Program-made: the position numbers and the translations under genes
Shown: in pieces, positions 12,401-22,705 of the stretch
Numbering within the stretch: position 1 is the first letter of the stretch
Layout: each line of letters opens with the position of its first letter
The notes under the pieces: generated by a model
Databases searched by the model: none
What the model was told of the DNA's origin: nothing
The model's input: the letters and a program-made list of their open reading frames with translations, nothing else
Assembly (NCBI GenBank): GCA_963565915.1
Contig: OY751487.1
Span: forward strand, 4,526,001 to 4,590,000
Reading direction: 5' to 3'
DNA from: Entoloma clypeatum
Taxonomy: Eukaryota > Basidiomycota > Agaricomycetes > Agaricales > Entolomataceae
DNA length: 64,000 nt

Positions 12401-12707
12401 GCTCTCCTCGCTTTTTCGTTCGGGACTCGCATTAGGACTGTAGCCTATCACCCCTTATTCAGATTACATTTCAATACACCATTCGTTCACCTTTGTTCTG
12501 GATCAGCCCTGCAATTCTACTCTCTTGAGGATAAGATTTACGTCAAGCACTGGCGCAGAATGACCGCTTCGGGTTGAGTTGAAAGTTTCACCATTGTTAA
12601 CGGCAATGTTCCAGGATTTAAGGGTAGGATCATAGTAAGGAAGAGCCATTGAGAAACACCTGATTCTGAACTACGACTTGAATGGAACGAAAGTGAAATT
12701 GGTCCGG
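12401..12707. other. Intergenic, 3' of TSC10-like gene
   Basis: This non-coding stretch runs between the stop at 12400 and the outer edge of the inverted repeat at 12708. It is not present at the corresponding outer edge of the other arm (31536 onward). Confidence 0.4.
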
Positions 12708-13085
12708 ATTTATCAACGATTCTTCCTGAGTGGACAATAGCCCCGGGCTCTCTTGATGCGCGGTGGAAGCTGTCGTACCACCCTGAAGCGACCGATATTT
12801 CTACCTATGACCCAACACTCAGTGTCATCGACGATGACGACGCGAAAGAAGACTTCCATACGCACGTCAAGACGTACCTCGACAAGCTCAAAAAGGACAA
12901 CAATGGCTTCTCCTCGACGATCCACTACCTTCCGATTCTAAAGAAATTCGGTAGTCACTCCCCTACCTTCGCGCCGACATCTTTGAATTTCCAGAACTTT
13001 CCCTTCGGTACGGCACCCAATGAGGGGACGAAAAAGGGCGAGAACAACATGCTAGTCTATCTCCAAATGGTATTTGATTACGGTT
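12708..13085 (+). pseudogene. Fragment of the gene family at 531-2897
   Basis: From 12785 to about 13075 this is almost identical to 1265-1560 of the complete gene. The first 75 bases (encoding a stretch like LPEWTIAPGSLDARWKLSYH) have no counterpart in the 531 gene, where an intron ends at the same place. There is no start codon context on the left, and the frame stops shortly after 13085. Its left border is also the border of the inverted repeat. Confidence 0.75.
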
Positions 13086-13259
13086 GTGCATCAGCAAATT
13101 CACAAAATGCTCGTGAACTCTTTTGAACTCTTTTGCTCGTCACGAGCTGACGAGTCCTAAGAGCGCTAATAGTCCACGAGATGTTGGTACAATAAATTTA
13201 AGCTAAAAAATCATTTACATGATGATCTACATAATGGTTTACGAAGGAGAGGTCCCATA

Positions 13260-13345
13260 AACAGCAAGGGGGGTGCGGGACCCGAATCCCGCACATGGGG
13301 TGGGGGGGTGGGGGGGGGGGTCTCGGTCTTGAAAAAAAAAGTTTC
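13260..13345. repeat. Hairpin and poly-G tract
   Basis: A perfect 8-bp inverted repeat (GTGCGGGA, 6-base spacer, TCCCGCAC) at about 13274-13295 is followed by G runs of 4, 7 and 11 bases interrupted by T, then 9 A. The G runs could form a quadruplex. The mirrored copy at 30897-30983 has 12 G in the long run. Confidence 0.7.
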
Positions 13346-13719
13346 GACACCCCAAATCAATGATGTCATCGAGCTAAATAGGTAGTCTGATGCCCTCGTC
13401 GGGCAAGAAGAAGAGCAAACGAAGCCTTGAGGATCTCTCTTGGATCCTCAATGATGTTTGACGCATCAGCAAACCCAGATGTTTGGCCGTAGCAAACTGC
13501 AGGCTCCTAAACCATCCGCTCGAGGGGAGGAAGGATGCGCCATATCTATTTGTTCATCCAAATATTTATGCGTACAAACAAAACTGAACATCCAACCTCC
13601 CCCATGAGCGGCTGGCAAACTTGTCAATCACATGACTTTCGGACATCACGGAGAACAATGCAAACCTCTGCAACAACATGGTAAACCTATCCTAGGGCTT
13701 ATTCTTTCTCTTGTGTAGT

Positions 13720-13840
13720 GTTGCCGCGGCTCAGGCTCCGAGCCGGCTAGAGCCGGAGCCAAGCCATCAGGGAGCCCTAGCCGAGCCGCGGAAGGCAAAT
13801 TCTCATCAGAGCTGAGCTGATTGAAGCTCCGGCTCCCAGT
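13720..13840. repeat. GC-rich cluster of GGCTCCG palindromes
   Basis: Repeated GAGCCGGCT, CCGGAGCC and GCCGCGG motifs in both orientations produce nested hairpins. It is non-coding, with a mirrored copy at about 30402-30522. It resembles dispersed low-complexity palindromic DNA rather than a gene. Confidence 0.55.
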
Positions 13841-14345
13841 GGGCAAAGGCGGGAATTGTGACAGGCAGACGAGGGAAACAATAAAACATCATCCATTGAA
13901 TCTGACAATTACAATAGGGACCAGTAAGATATGCAAGAGCAGAATCTGAAGGTACCATCACTCCCGCACAACTATCATGCATCACTACCCAACCCCGTTT
14001 CCAGAAGGAGTGTCATGGTCAGTTTGGCGGTTGCTCCCCTACATGTCAGTGTCATGGACGAATAGATCTAAAAGCAAATTACTGAGTTGATCAGCTTGTG
14101 AAAATGTTCGAAGACAATGTGAATACCTACCTCAGCAACATTTTCTTACAGATGCATGCTCATCCTTCAGTATATCTCAATTCAATTTTTTTTGCTCTGC
14201 TGTCTCCACAACCAGCGCAAGATCCTCGGGCCTCAGTTTCAATATCGTCGAAGTGACCGTGTCCCTGGAGCCCTCTTCCCAGGTCACAACTCTGCAAATG
14301 GCAAGGCTGGTAGGTCCATGTCCTTCATGGGTAACCCGACATACA

Positions 14346-14656
14346 TGTTGAAACTTTTCCCATCACGTAGATTAGATTAGATTAGATTACATCACGTGAC
14401 CTTTACATATCTTCATTACATACTTGTTTGGTTGGTACAAACAGTAGTACGGTATATAAGACCAGGAAACTGTCAATATCAACAAGTTGTCTCTTGACTC
14501 TTAACCAGCTCCATCGCTCTCACCAGCCTCAACCGCTCTCACCAGCCTTACCCCCTCCCAAACCAAGTAAGTGACTATAGCGGTATCGTAGAGTACTTCC
14601 ACTGTAGCCGTGTTGCTCAGTACACCTGTGGCTAGCGCCCAGGTGGAACTTCAACA
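14346..14656 (+). repeat. 5' LTR of copia copy 1
   Basis: 311 bp, TG...CA. It contains four and a half tandem copies of TAGAT at about 14368-14389, a CACGTG E-box at 14393-14398 and a TATATAA box at 14453-14459, so transcription should begin roughly 30 bp downstream. The late part is rich in CTCTCACCAGCCT-type short repeats. Confidence 0.93.
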
Positions 14657-14671
14657 GGTTATGGGCCCCGG
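14657..14671 (+). promoter_or_regulatory. Primer binding site matching the tRNA-iMet anticodon arm
   Basis: The 15 bases immediately after the LTR are GGTTATGGGCCCCGG. Their complement contains CCCATAACC with the CAT anticodon, as in the initiator-tRNA anticodon stem-loop (one mismatch to the usual GGGCTCATAACCC). This fits priming by a half-tRNA, as known for Drosophila copia, rather than by the tRNA 3' end. The other copy is at 29571-29585. Confidence 0.65.
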
Positions 14672-15018
14672 ATAGCAGAGGGACTTGGGAAACACTGGCA
14701 ACAGCGAGTACCTGCCCACTCTACCCTGGTTGGCAAGGAACCGATCGAAAGATCTAGGTTCTGAGTCTTACTTCTTCACATATGAACCTGGGAACGTCAT
14801 TACGACAAGTACCTGTCATGAGACGTCCCTAAGGGGATTGACCTAGTACACTCCATGTGGAAACGTTGATCGCACCTTATACGTTTCTGACATATAAAGG
14901 GTTTTCCCGTGACCGCTATTCCTAAAGGGAATATGTCATAAGGAATCATTTAATTGTTTTCTTGAATCATATTCATAACACATCACTGATTGGGAACCCT
15001 TTTTTAGATTCATCTAAA

Positions 15019-18000
15019 ATGTCTACCTCTCGTTCTGCCCTTGACACAATCACTGCCTTCGACGGCATCGACTACAGGAGCTGGGCCGAAAAAATGAAGT
15101 CTTACCTCCTCCATCAAGGAGTCTGGCGCCTTGTTTCTGGCGACATCCCCCGCCCTGTCATCGCCGACTTCACCACCACAGTCTCCACCCCTGGGGCCAC
15201 TGCTGCTGCTCCCCCTGTGCTGGCTACCACGGTCGACCAGCCCGGCTTCCGCAAGGAAGAAAAAGCCTGGATCAGGGACGATGACGTAGCTCTTGGGGCG
15301 ATACGCCTGAAGGTCTCCGAGGCGATCAGACGCCACATCAAGGACGCCACTTCCTCGAAAGACGCCTGGAAGTCATTAAAGGATGCCTACTCCAAGGTAT
15401 CCCCGGCTGTCATCTTCGGCGACTTCAAGGCCGCCGCCACCTACAAGCTCTCTGGACGCGACCCCGTCCCCGAAATCGAACGCCTGGGGTCTCTTTTCGC
15501 TCGGCTCGCCGATTCGAACTTTGACGTCCCCGATCTGATGCAGGCAATGATCCTGGCAAATGCAATTCCCGACGCCTGGTCGTCACTGTCCACCGCCCTC
15601 TTCCAGGTCTATGACGCCGACGATTTCACCTACAAGGCCGTCGCCGAAAGCATCATATCAGAGTACCGGCGCAAGTATTCGATTGGGTCCACTCGTACGT
15701 CCAACGAGCAGGCCCGGAAAATTTCCGGGACAAAGCGAAAGGGGCAGGACCCCAAATGGGAAAGGCAACAGAAGCCGAGTACCTCGCAGAACGATGCTGA
15801 CGAGCAGCCTAACTCGACCGACCATAGTACCGCTTCTGAAAAGAAGAAGGGAAAAGGACGATGGCACAATCAGAAGAAAAACGCCAACACTGCGGACAAC
15901 GCGTCCGACCATGTGGAAGAAACGGTTGAGTTCGTTGCTCCTGCCATCCACTTCCCTCCTCTTCCGACACCGTCCTTCACAACCGTCACTGGTCGCGGGA
16001 AAACGACAAGTACCGCCCAGCCCGATTCCGCAAATATGCAGTCGCTCCTGCAGCGTATGAACCCCCCTCCGTCACAGTACACCGGGCTTCCTTCTGGAAA
16101 ACCATCCGTGTGGAAAAAGAACGACCATGTCCGCAAACTCGCGCGCGGCATTGGTGCTCGCCCCTCAGGATCGAATCTTCGTATCCTAGACACCATCATT
16201 CCTGACATCGACGAAAGGCCGGCTAAACAGCGTCGCGTAGCCCCGTCGATAGAAGAATCACTGAAAATGATGGACATAGACCATCAAAGCGAGTGGATGG
16301 GGCCGGAACAATTCGAAGATGGGCTGATCGAACTTGACGGTTCGTCACATTCTTCTCTCAAACTTGACCAAATGGGAAATGCTAATAATCACGCACAGAC
16401 GTTTGAATATATATTAGCCAGTACCAATGCAGATAGTATAGATCTCTTTAGTGATGATCTGTACAAAAAATATATCAAACATTTTGCGTCCTGCACACAC
16501 TGCAAAGAGAGAGAACGCGCTCAGTGGATCTTAGATTCCGGCGCATCATTACACTTTACCCATGAGTTTAAAGACTTCGCATACTACAGGCCTCTCAAGG
16601 CTAAGGGATTTGTCCAAACAGCTGAAAAGGGAAAGAAACTGGAAATTCTCGGAGTTGGGGCCGTTCCAGTACGGCATACCCTAAACGGGGAAGTAAAAAC
16701 CCATCTCCTACGACCGGTATTTTATATTCCGGATATGGACACACGTCTATTGTCCCTAGGCGTCTTCCTTAACCATGGTTACAAAGTTGATGGAATGCGC
16801 GGAGAAATTAATATCTCTAAAGGGCTGAACAAAATACAGTTTTCGCCTCATTTCATCGGACAAACCATTTACTGGTTAGACACTGAAATACGCTATGACC
16901 AAATCCACGCGATCTCTAGCGAAATCACTGTTGAAACCTGGCATAAACGTCTTGGCCACCCAAATGACCAGGCGCTTAATAAAATTCCCACTAGTACCAA
17001 AGGAGTACCCAGGACGTTAGTACGTGAGAAATCACAGGAAAACTGCACGGGGTGTCTAAAAGGGAAAATGCCGAATCAATCTTATCCTAACTCGATGACA
17101 AGGGCTGTCAAACCCTTTGATTTGATCCATTCGGATTTGAAGCAGATATCCACGGCATCGTACCATAAGTACAAATATTTCCTTACCTTTTTGGACGATT
17201 TTTCATCCCATGTCTGGGTCGTCTTGCTTAGGAAGAAGTCAGGCGCCATCACGGCGCTGAAACAATTCCTTGCGATGATCCAGAATCAATTTGCCGCCAC
17301 CCCTAAAAAGTGGCGGGTTGATGGAGGTGGAGAATTTGACGAATACAAGGATGTACTTGCCGATCATGGAATTCTGATCGATGTCACGCTCCCATATCAG
17401 CACCAGCAGAATGGTAGAGCAGAAAGGATCAATCGAACACTATGGGAAAAATCTCAGGCATTGCGCTTCGATGCTTGCTTACCGCCCATGTGGTGGGAAT
17501 TCTGTTTGGAACACGCAGCATTTCTCTACAACAGAACCCCCATGCAGCGTCTTGAATGGAAAACCCCTTACTTCAGGGTGACCAATGAGATCCCCGACAT
17601 GTCTAGTGTCAGAGTATTTGGATGTCAGGCATATGTATATATCCCAAAGGAGAAACGTAGGAACTCCCTGGAATCAAGATCCCGATTGATGATTTATCTC
17701 GGATCGAAACCAGGGGTCAAAGGATACCGCTTCATGGATCCCGAGACCAACACGATTTTCATGGGCGGGAAAGCTATCTTTGATGAAAGCAAGTACCCTA
17801 GATGCCACATTGACCCGTTGCCAGAAAACCACCCAGAAATGGAAAACCCAGAGCCGGCTGATGAGTTTGAGGATCTCATTCCCGGCAGCAATGATGACGA
17901 TAGTCACAACGAAACACCTCATATCCCAGTTCCCATTGAACAGGATCAACCTGAATCAGACAACGAACTGCCTGCCAGTGAGCCTGATGACGAACCGCGA

Positions 18001-19746
18001 GTACCCACTCCGGAACCCGAGCAAGTACCAGATCGACCGATCAGGGAACGACGAGTTCGGAAGATGCCAGGAAGCATCTATGGGGAAGACACTCCAGCGT
18101 CTGATCTTGAAAAATTAGATCGAAGACGGAGATTGGGCGGTCAAACGGCATGGATGAATGACCTCCTGATGGAGGCAATATCAGTCCAAGTTGGCATCGT
18201 TGAAATGTCCCATAAAGACATATACCCTCTTCCAAATAAAGAAGACTGGTATGTGGCTGAACGTAAAGAGCTAGACATGCTCAAACGCCGCGGGGTGATC
18301 ACGGAGCTAGTACCCCTGCCTGCAGGGAGGAAAGCTCTAAGGAACAAATGGGTTTACAACGAAAAGTCCGACGGGCGTCTGAAAGCGCGCCTCGTCGCAA
18401 AAGGCTTCTCACAGGTAGAAGGGATCGACTTTGATCAGATCTTCTCACCAGTCGTAAGATATGAAACCGTCCGATTAATACTGGCATTGACAGCCCTTGA
18501 AGGGTGGTTCATGACTCTTTTGGACGTCTCATCAGCCTTCCTCTATGGAACGCTCCGTGAAGTCATTTACATGCGACAGCCTGAGGGCTACATAGTAAAA
18601 GGGAAAGAACACCTCGTGTACCAACTATTCAAAGCTCTATATGGACTTAAGCAGGCCGCATTAGCCTGGTGGAGGGAACTTGATTCCTCCATGAAAAAGC
18701 TCGGCTTTGTCCGGCTTCACTCCGATGCGGGAGTGTTCATTCACAAAAGTACCAACGGGGAAATTGTAATTGCCGTCATCTATGTCGACGACTCTGCTTT
18801 TCTCGGCACAAACCAGGAATATACGCTAGAAAAGAAGAAGGCCTTCATGACAACATGGGAATGTAGGGACCTAGGTCACCTAGTGCCCGATGGGGAACCA
18901 AAGGAATTTCTCTCAATCCAAATAAGGCAACGTGGGAAGAGGATCTTCATTGATCAAGTACCTTACCTTGAGAAAATTCTGGCACGCATGGGGATGAGCG
19001 AATCTAATGCCACCCATACCCCACTCCCTACGGGCTACAAACCCATGGCGTCCGAAGATGAACCCAATGCGGAACTCCGATCTAAGTACCAATCCGTCAT
19101 CGGATCACTCCTATATCTGATGATTGGAACGAGGCCTGACATCTGCTTTGCTGTAATCAAGATGTCCCAATTTTCCGCAAATCCCACCAAACGCCATTTA
19201 GAAGTGGCTAGGGACATTTGCAGATATTTGAAGGCAACGAAAAATTACGCAATCATGTACGATGGGGACTCAGGGAAAGGGATCTATGCATTCACAGACT
19301 CCGACTGGGCGTCAGATGAAAACACGAGGAGGTCTACCACCGGCTTCTTCATATCACTGGCGTCTGGAGCGATAACATGGGTATCATCGGCGCAAAAGAC
19401 CATCGCCCTCTCTTCTACAGAAGCAGAGTATATGGCGCTATCAGATTGCAGTCGCGCAGCAACATGGCTGAGAAGCATGCTTGCCGAACTTGGAATGCAG
19501 ATCGGATCAGTACCGATCTACGGAGATAACAACGGCTCCGTCTTTATCGCATCCAACCCTGTGACTGAGAAGCGATCCAAGCACATCGACGTGCGATTCC
19601 ACTTCGTCAGAGAAAAAGTCTCCGAAGGAATTATTACGGTCGAATTCATCGAAGGAGTGAATAACCCTGCAGACCTTTTGACTAAAAATCTGGGGAAAAT
19701 CCTCTTTTCCAAGTTTATCCCGTACTTCGGTCTGATAAAGAACTAG
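15019..19746 (+). CDS. Copia Gag-Pol polyprotein, copy 1
   Basis: 1575 residues from ATG 15019 in one frame; the frame is also open upstream but lacks an earlier ATG. Order of domains is that of Ty1/copia. Gag is about residues 1-400. Protease has LDSGAS at about 504-508. The HHCC zinc region has WHKRLGH near 641 and CTGC near 677. Integrase has FLDDFSSH near 726, VDGGGEF near 769 and QNGRAERINR near 797. Reverse transcriptase spans about 1090-1330, with ARLVAKGFSQ and YVDD at 1255-1258. RNase H has FTDSDWASDENTRRSTTG near 1425 and LSSTEAEYMAL near 1470. Gag lacks an obvious CCHC knuckle. No stop or frameshift is present. Confidence 0.95.
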   Translation: MSTSRSALDTITAFDGIDYRSWAEKMKSYLLHQGVWRLVSGDIPRPVIADFTTTVSTPGATAAAPPVLATTVDQPGFRKEEKAWIRDDDVALGAIRLKVSEAIRRHIKDATSSKDAWKSLKDAYSKVSPAVIFGDFKAAATYKLSGRDPVPEIERLGSLFARLADSNFDVPDLMQAMILANAIPDAWSSLSTALFQVYDADDFTYKAVAESIISEYRRKYSIGSTRTSNEQARKISGTKRKGQDPKWERQQKPSTSQNDADEQPNSTDHSTASEKKKGKGRWHNQKKNANTADNASDHVEETVEFVAPAIHFPPLPTPSFTTVTGRGKTTSTAQPDSANMQSLLQRMNPPPSQYTGLPSGKPSVWKKNDHVRKLARGIGARPSGSNLRILDTIIPDIDERPAKQRRVAPSIEESLKMMDIDHQSEWMGPEQFEDGLIELDGSSHSSLKLDQMGNANNHAQTFEYILASTNADSIDLFSDDLYKKYIKHFASCTHCKERERAQWILDSGASLHFTHEFKDFAYYRPLKAKGFVQTAEKGKKLEILGVGAVPVRHTLNGEVKTHLLRPVFYIPDMDTRLLSLGVFLNHGYKVDGMRGEINISKGLNKIQFSPHFIGQTIYWLDTEIRYDQIHAISSEITVETWHKRLGHPNDQALNKIPTSTKGVPRTLVREKSQENCTGCLKGKMPNQSYPNSMTRAVKPFDLIHSDLKQISTASYHKYKYFLTFLDDFSSHVWVVLLRKKSGAITALKQFLAMIQNQFAATPKKWRVDGGGEFDEYKDVLADHGILIDVTLPYQHQQNGRAERINRTLWEKSQALRFDACLPPMWWEFCLEHAAFLYNRTPMQRLEWKTPYFRVTNEIPDMSSVRVFGCQAYVYIPKEKRRNSLESRSRLMIYLGSKPGVKGYRFMDPETNTIFMGGKAIFDESKYPRCHIDPLPENHPEMENPEPADEFEDLIPGSNDDDSHNETPHIPVPIEQDQPESDNELPASEPDDEPRVPTPEPEQVPDRPIRERRVRKMPGSIYGEDTPASDLEKLDRRRRLGGQTAWMNDLLMEAISVQVGIVEMSHKDIYPLPNKEDWYVAERKELDMLKRRGVITELVPLPAGRKALRNKWVYNEKSDGRLKARLVAKGFSQVEGIDFDQIFSPVVRYETVRLILALTALEGWFMTLLDVSSAFLYGTLREVIYMRQPEGYIVKGKEHLVYQLFKALYGLKQAALAWWRELDSSMKKLGFVRLHSDAGVFIHKSTNGEIVIAVIYVDDSAFLGTNQEYTLEKKKAFMTTWECRDLGHLVPDGEPKEFLSIQIRQRGKRIFIDQVPYLEKILARMGMSESNATHTPLPTGYKPMASEDEPNAELRSKYQSVIGSLLYLMIGTRPDICFAVIKMSQFSANPTKRHLEVARDICRYLKATKNYAIMYDGDSGKGIYAFTDSDWASDENTRRSTTGFFISLASGAITWVSSAQKTIALSSTEAEYMALSDCSRAATWLRSMLAELGMQIGSVPIYGDNNGSVFIASNPVTEKRSKHIDVRFHFVREKVSEGIITVEFIEGVNNPADLLTKNLGKILFSKFIPYFGLIKN

Positions 19747-19811
19747 GCGAAACAAAAGTACCTATATATATGTGGGAAAAAGTAAGATGTATTTAGAAGT
19801 ATGTACTAAAT

Positions 19812-19820
19812 ATGGGGGGG
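19812..19820 (+). promoter_or_regulatory. Polypurine tract of copia copy 1
   Basis: AT followed by seven G ends exactly at the first base of the 3' LTR (19821). This is the expected plus-strand primer position. Confidence 0.75.
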
Positions 19821-20131
19821 TGTTGAAACTTTTCCCATCACGTAGATTAGATTAGATTAGATTACATCACGTGACCTTTACATATCTTCATTACATACTT
19901 GTTTGGTTGGTACAAACAGTAGTACGGTATATAAGACCAGGAAACTGTCAATATCAACAAGTTGTCTCTTGACTCTTAACCAGCTCCATCGCTCTCACCA
20001 GCCTCAACCGCTCTCACCAGCCTTACCCCCTCCCAAACCAAGTAAGTGACTATAGCGGTATCGTAGAGTACTTCCACTGTAGCCGTGTTGCTCAGTACAC
20101 CTGTGGCTAGCGCCCAGGTGGAACTTCAACA
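19821..20131 (+). repeat. 3' LTR of copia copy 1
   Basis: 311 bp, same sequence as the 5' LTR on reading, followed by the target duplication ATACA at 20132-20136. Confidence 0.93.
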
Positions 20132-22705
20132 ATACAAAGGTCCCAATGTTCTCTCCACTGATAACAATGAGAAGGGAATCAGTATGTGTAGGACTGGGGG
20201 CTTCGAGTACCACTTGTGCCATCGTTATATCCTGCAGCACTTTGTTTGAAGAGTAAACAATCCTTCGGACGCTACCCAGGACTGTGCCCCACATGGTCAT
20301 GGACTTCTTAGTGTGGCTTGCTCTTGTCACCTTTGCTGTGACCTTGACATTCTCGAGCCATGGGTCAAGGAGAATGTGGCTTGGAGGTGCAGGTGCAGGT
20401 GGGTTGACGGCGTCATTTGTGGAGGGATGGGTCGTGTTATATGAGGTGGAGGCAATCCAACCTTTGCCTCCCCAATTGGGTTCCTTGGTGTAGGGATTCC
20501 AAGTTGGGCTGATGGCACCGTCATAGTCCTTTGCGGGGCGATGGGTCGTATCATAGGAGGCAGAGGCAATGTGACCTTTGCCCTCAGATTGCCCAGCGTA
20601 GGGATTCCCGGGCGTGCATGACAAAGGGTCCCAAGCTGGCGAAAGCGAGATCTGATCTGGAGCAGGCATCGGTGTTCTGCCACTGGATGGATCTATGATT
20701 CTGATGTTTCCCGAATGCATGAGCCTGCGAGGATGGGGGAGAGGTTGGAAACGTTCGTCATTGGGGCACCTGTAATCGAATAGCTGGATTTTACTCCTAT
20801 ATGAATTAAATTAAATGAATGAAGAAAATAAAATCAGGGCATGGCAAACCTCCGTTCAACGACATGGTCATAATCTAACCACCTTCGCTTGAATGAATGG
20901 CTCCCGCTGTAGGTATCGAGCTCAACATTGATCTCGAGGCCACTTGCAGTGCCTCTGTTGATGTAGACGTCGCATACGGTGCCTGTCCTGCCCTTCAGCT
21001 CCCCATTTCCAACAATTACCACCTCGAGCTTCCTCCAAGGAACTCATAGCGGGACTTTGTCCTCCGATGCCGACTCCAGCTGAGGAAGGTCTGGGCAAAG
21101 TTTGTTGAAGACACTGGGCCGCTTGGCAGAGTGGTAATAGGGCACATCAGTCTTCTTGGCGCTGTTGACGTGGACGGTGAATTTCTGTTGAATAGGATAA
21201 GTATGTAGATGAGTTTGGGGAACAGTGGATCTTACCTCAACCCGTGGAAAAAACTGTGAGTCTTCAATGCCGGGAGGTGGTGGACGCTCCTCGGCGCACT
21301 CGAGTTCGCCATCCCAAGCACTGACAACCCATCCAAAACGCCCTTGCTGAGGACTGTGGCTGACCTGAACGTACTTGCCAACTTTATGTCACTTACGTGC
21401 AGCATCCCAAGGAACGCAGACACAACCTTCTCTGGTGGCGAGTTCCACTTTGAGATGTCGAACATCGAGCCCCTTGATTATGCCATTCTTTCCGACATGT
21501 GCCTTTTCTGCAAGATCATCTGAGGAAGTGACAATATCTACCTCTTCCCCTTCGAAGAATTCCCACTCGCGCGGGGGAGGAAACATAGCGGCTATTATCT
21601 TAGGATGGCCGCACTGATGCAGGAGGGAGGCAAGGAAGAATGGCATGAAGACTACGTTCGACGAGATAGTGCCACAATCAAAGTCCTTGAGTAGGAGTCC
21701 ATGTTCGAAATAAAACGTTCGGTATTGGTATGAATCTTCTCCAGTTTGCGTCAGCTCTACCCCACGAGACTCTGCGAACTGGATGGGGTCGAAAAGCATG
21801 GGGGTGGGAGGAGGAGGGGGTACAGGATGCTTGTGCTTGTGCTTGGACAAATCCTGGGAGAAAAAAGGCAGCCGTAGGCGAGGCATGACAAGGAGCTTTA
21901 TCCACCCCCCCACCGCTGTTACGAGACCAACGTCGCCTTGATAAGGTCCCTGTGTTATGCGTGCCCAATCTCCAACCTTCAGGCTATCCGCAGGGCGAGT
22001 GGTAATGGTGAGTGTGGCTGGGTGATTGTTGGGAGGAATGAAGAGTTTGATGGGACGACCGGGGGGGGCGGAGGATGATGCCAGGGGTATACCTCAGGAG
22101 GTGTTGAAGCTCCAGGTTCATGATCGCTTCGATGTAGATGCATCAGTGCTCAGAAGACATGAAGGCTGCACAGATTTTGTGCCGGGGTCTTGCTAGTTGT
22201 AGGAGTACAAAGACAGCCTCTTCCTCAACACCGTGCTAATAGAATCTGTAAAAACTAGGAGAGAAATAAGTCAATGGACTAAAACTTACCCGACACTTGA
22301 TGCGCCATAGCCCCCAATCCTTAGGAGAGGGCCAGTGGAGTTGACACTGGGCCGGTGTAGTGAGAGGCTGGTCTTCATCTGTCTCCTCGCTTCCCCCCCC
22401 CTCCTCCGTAGCAGGGGTTACCGGCCGTACCGCGCTGGAATAGCGCCTCGCCAGTTCATCCAGATAATCATCGTCGTCGTCATGGTCGTCGGGTTCATTC
22501 ATTCGTCGCCATGAGAGGGTTTTATTGGGTTGAACACGGTCGTCAATAAAGTCTACAGATTGGCCAAAGAATTAGAGAGGTTAAAGGGAATATGTGGATG
22601 GACTGACTGACCTTCCTCCCCTTCCTCCTCTTCCTCCTCTTCCTTCTCCTCCCCATCCACCTCAGCCTCGAGATCAAGGAACTGACAAACATGGTCATAA
22701 GCCTA

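Larger units (their letters stand above)
14346..20131 (+). mobile_element. Complete Ty1/copia LTR retrotransposon, copy 1
   Basis: 5786 bp with two 311-bp LTRs that I read as identical, inverted tips TGTTGAA/TTCAACA, and one uninterrupted gag-pol frame. It has a primer site directly after the 5' LTR and a G-run polypurine tract directly before the 3' LTR. The 5-bp target duplication ATACA is at 14341-14345 and 20132-20136. It sits in the C-terminal part of a Spt5-like gene of opposite orientation. The intact, uninterrupted counterpart of the target is at 46334-46338. Identical LTRs imply a recent, probably competent element. Confidence 0.95.
12708..20837. repeat. Left arm of an 8.13-kb inverted repeat
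   Basis: This arm reads as the reverse complement of 23404-31535; paired coordinates sum to 44241-44243 along the whole arm. The differences I noticed are single-base indels: 11 versus 12 G near 13310, one base near 19790, and two C/G-run indels near 20470 and 20535. The copia protein is identical between arms. Contents: hypothetical gene fragment, GC palindromes, part of a Spt5-like gene and a complete copia element. The inner edge coincides with the first base after the N gap in the other arm. Confidence 0.9.
14163..22705 (-). pseudogene. Spt5-like (NGN/KOW) gene, copy 1, split by copia
   Basis: Spt5 clamps RNA polymerase II during elongation. The minus-strand order is: an acidic exon with FLDLEAEVDGE and a Glu run (22705-22618); DDDDDYLDELARRY to WGLWRIKCRV (22502-22300), the usual entry to an NGN domain; the rest of NGN with AVFVLLQLARPRHKICAAF and CIYIEAIMNLELQHLL (22240-22090). 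KOW follows, with VGDWARITQGPYQGDVGLV and VMPRL (about 21985-21880). A third block is EVDIVTSSDDLAEKAHVGKNGIIKG (21550-21460), then another KOW-like block (21022-20834). Repeats like PAWDPLSCTPG and PTWNPYTKEP recall the Spt5 CTR (20690-20490), followed by a final domain (20410-20132). The last domain is broken at 20132 by copia and resumes at 14345-14163. An in-frame TGA lies inside NGN at 22145-22143. The first exons present in other copies are absent on this strand. Confidence 0.75.

Noticed and set aside
13274..13295. tRNA T-arm or rho-independent terminator
   Set aside because: The hairpin has no cloverleaf partners; intrinsic terminators are not expected in fungal nuclear DNA.
15010..19755. 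Antisense and shifted frames within copia
   Set aside because: Shadows of the gag-pol frame; the same in the mirrored copy at 24496-29280.
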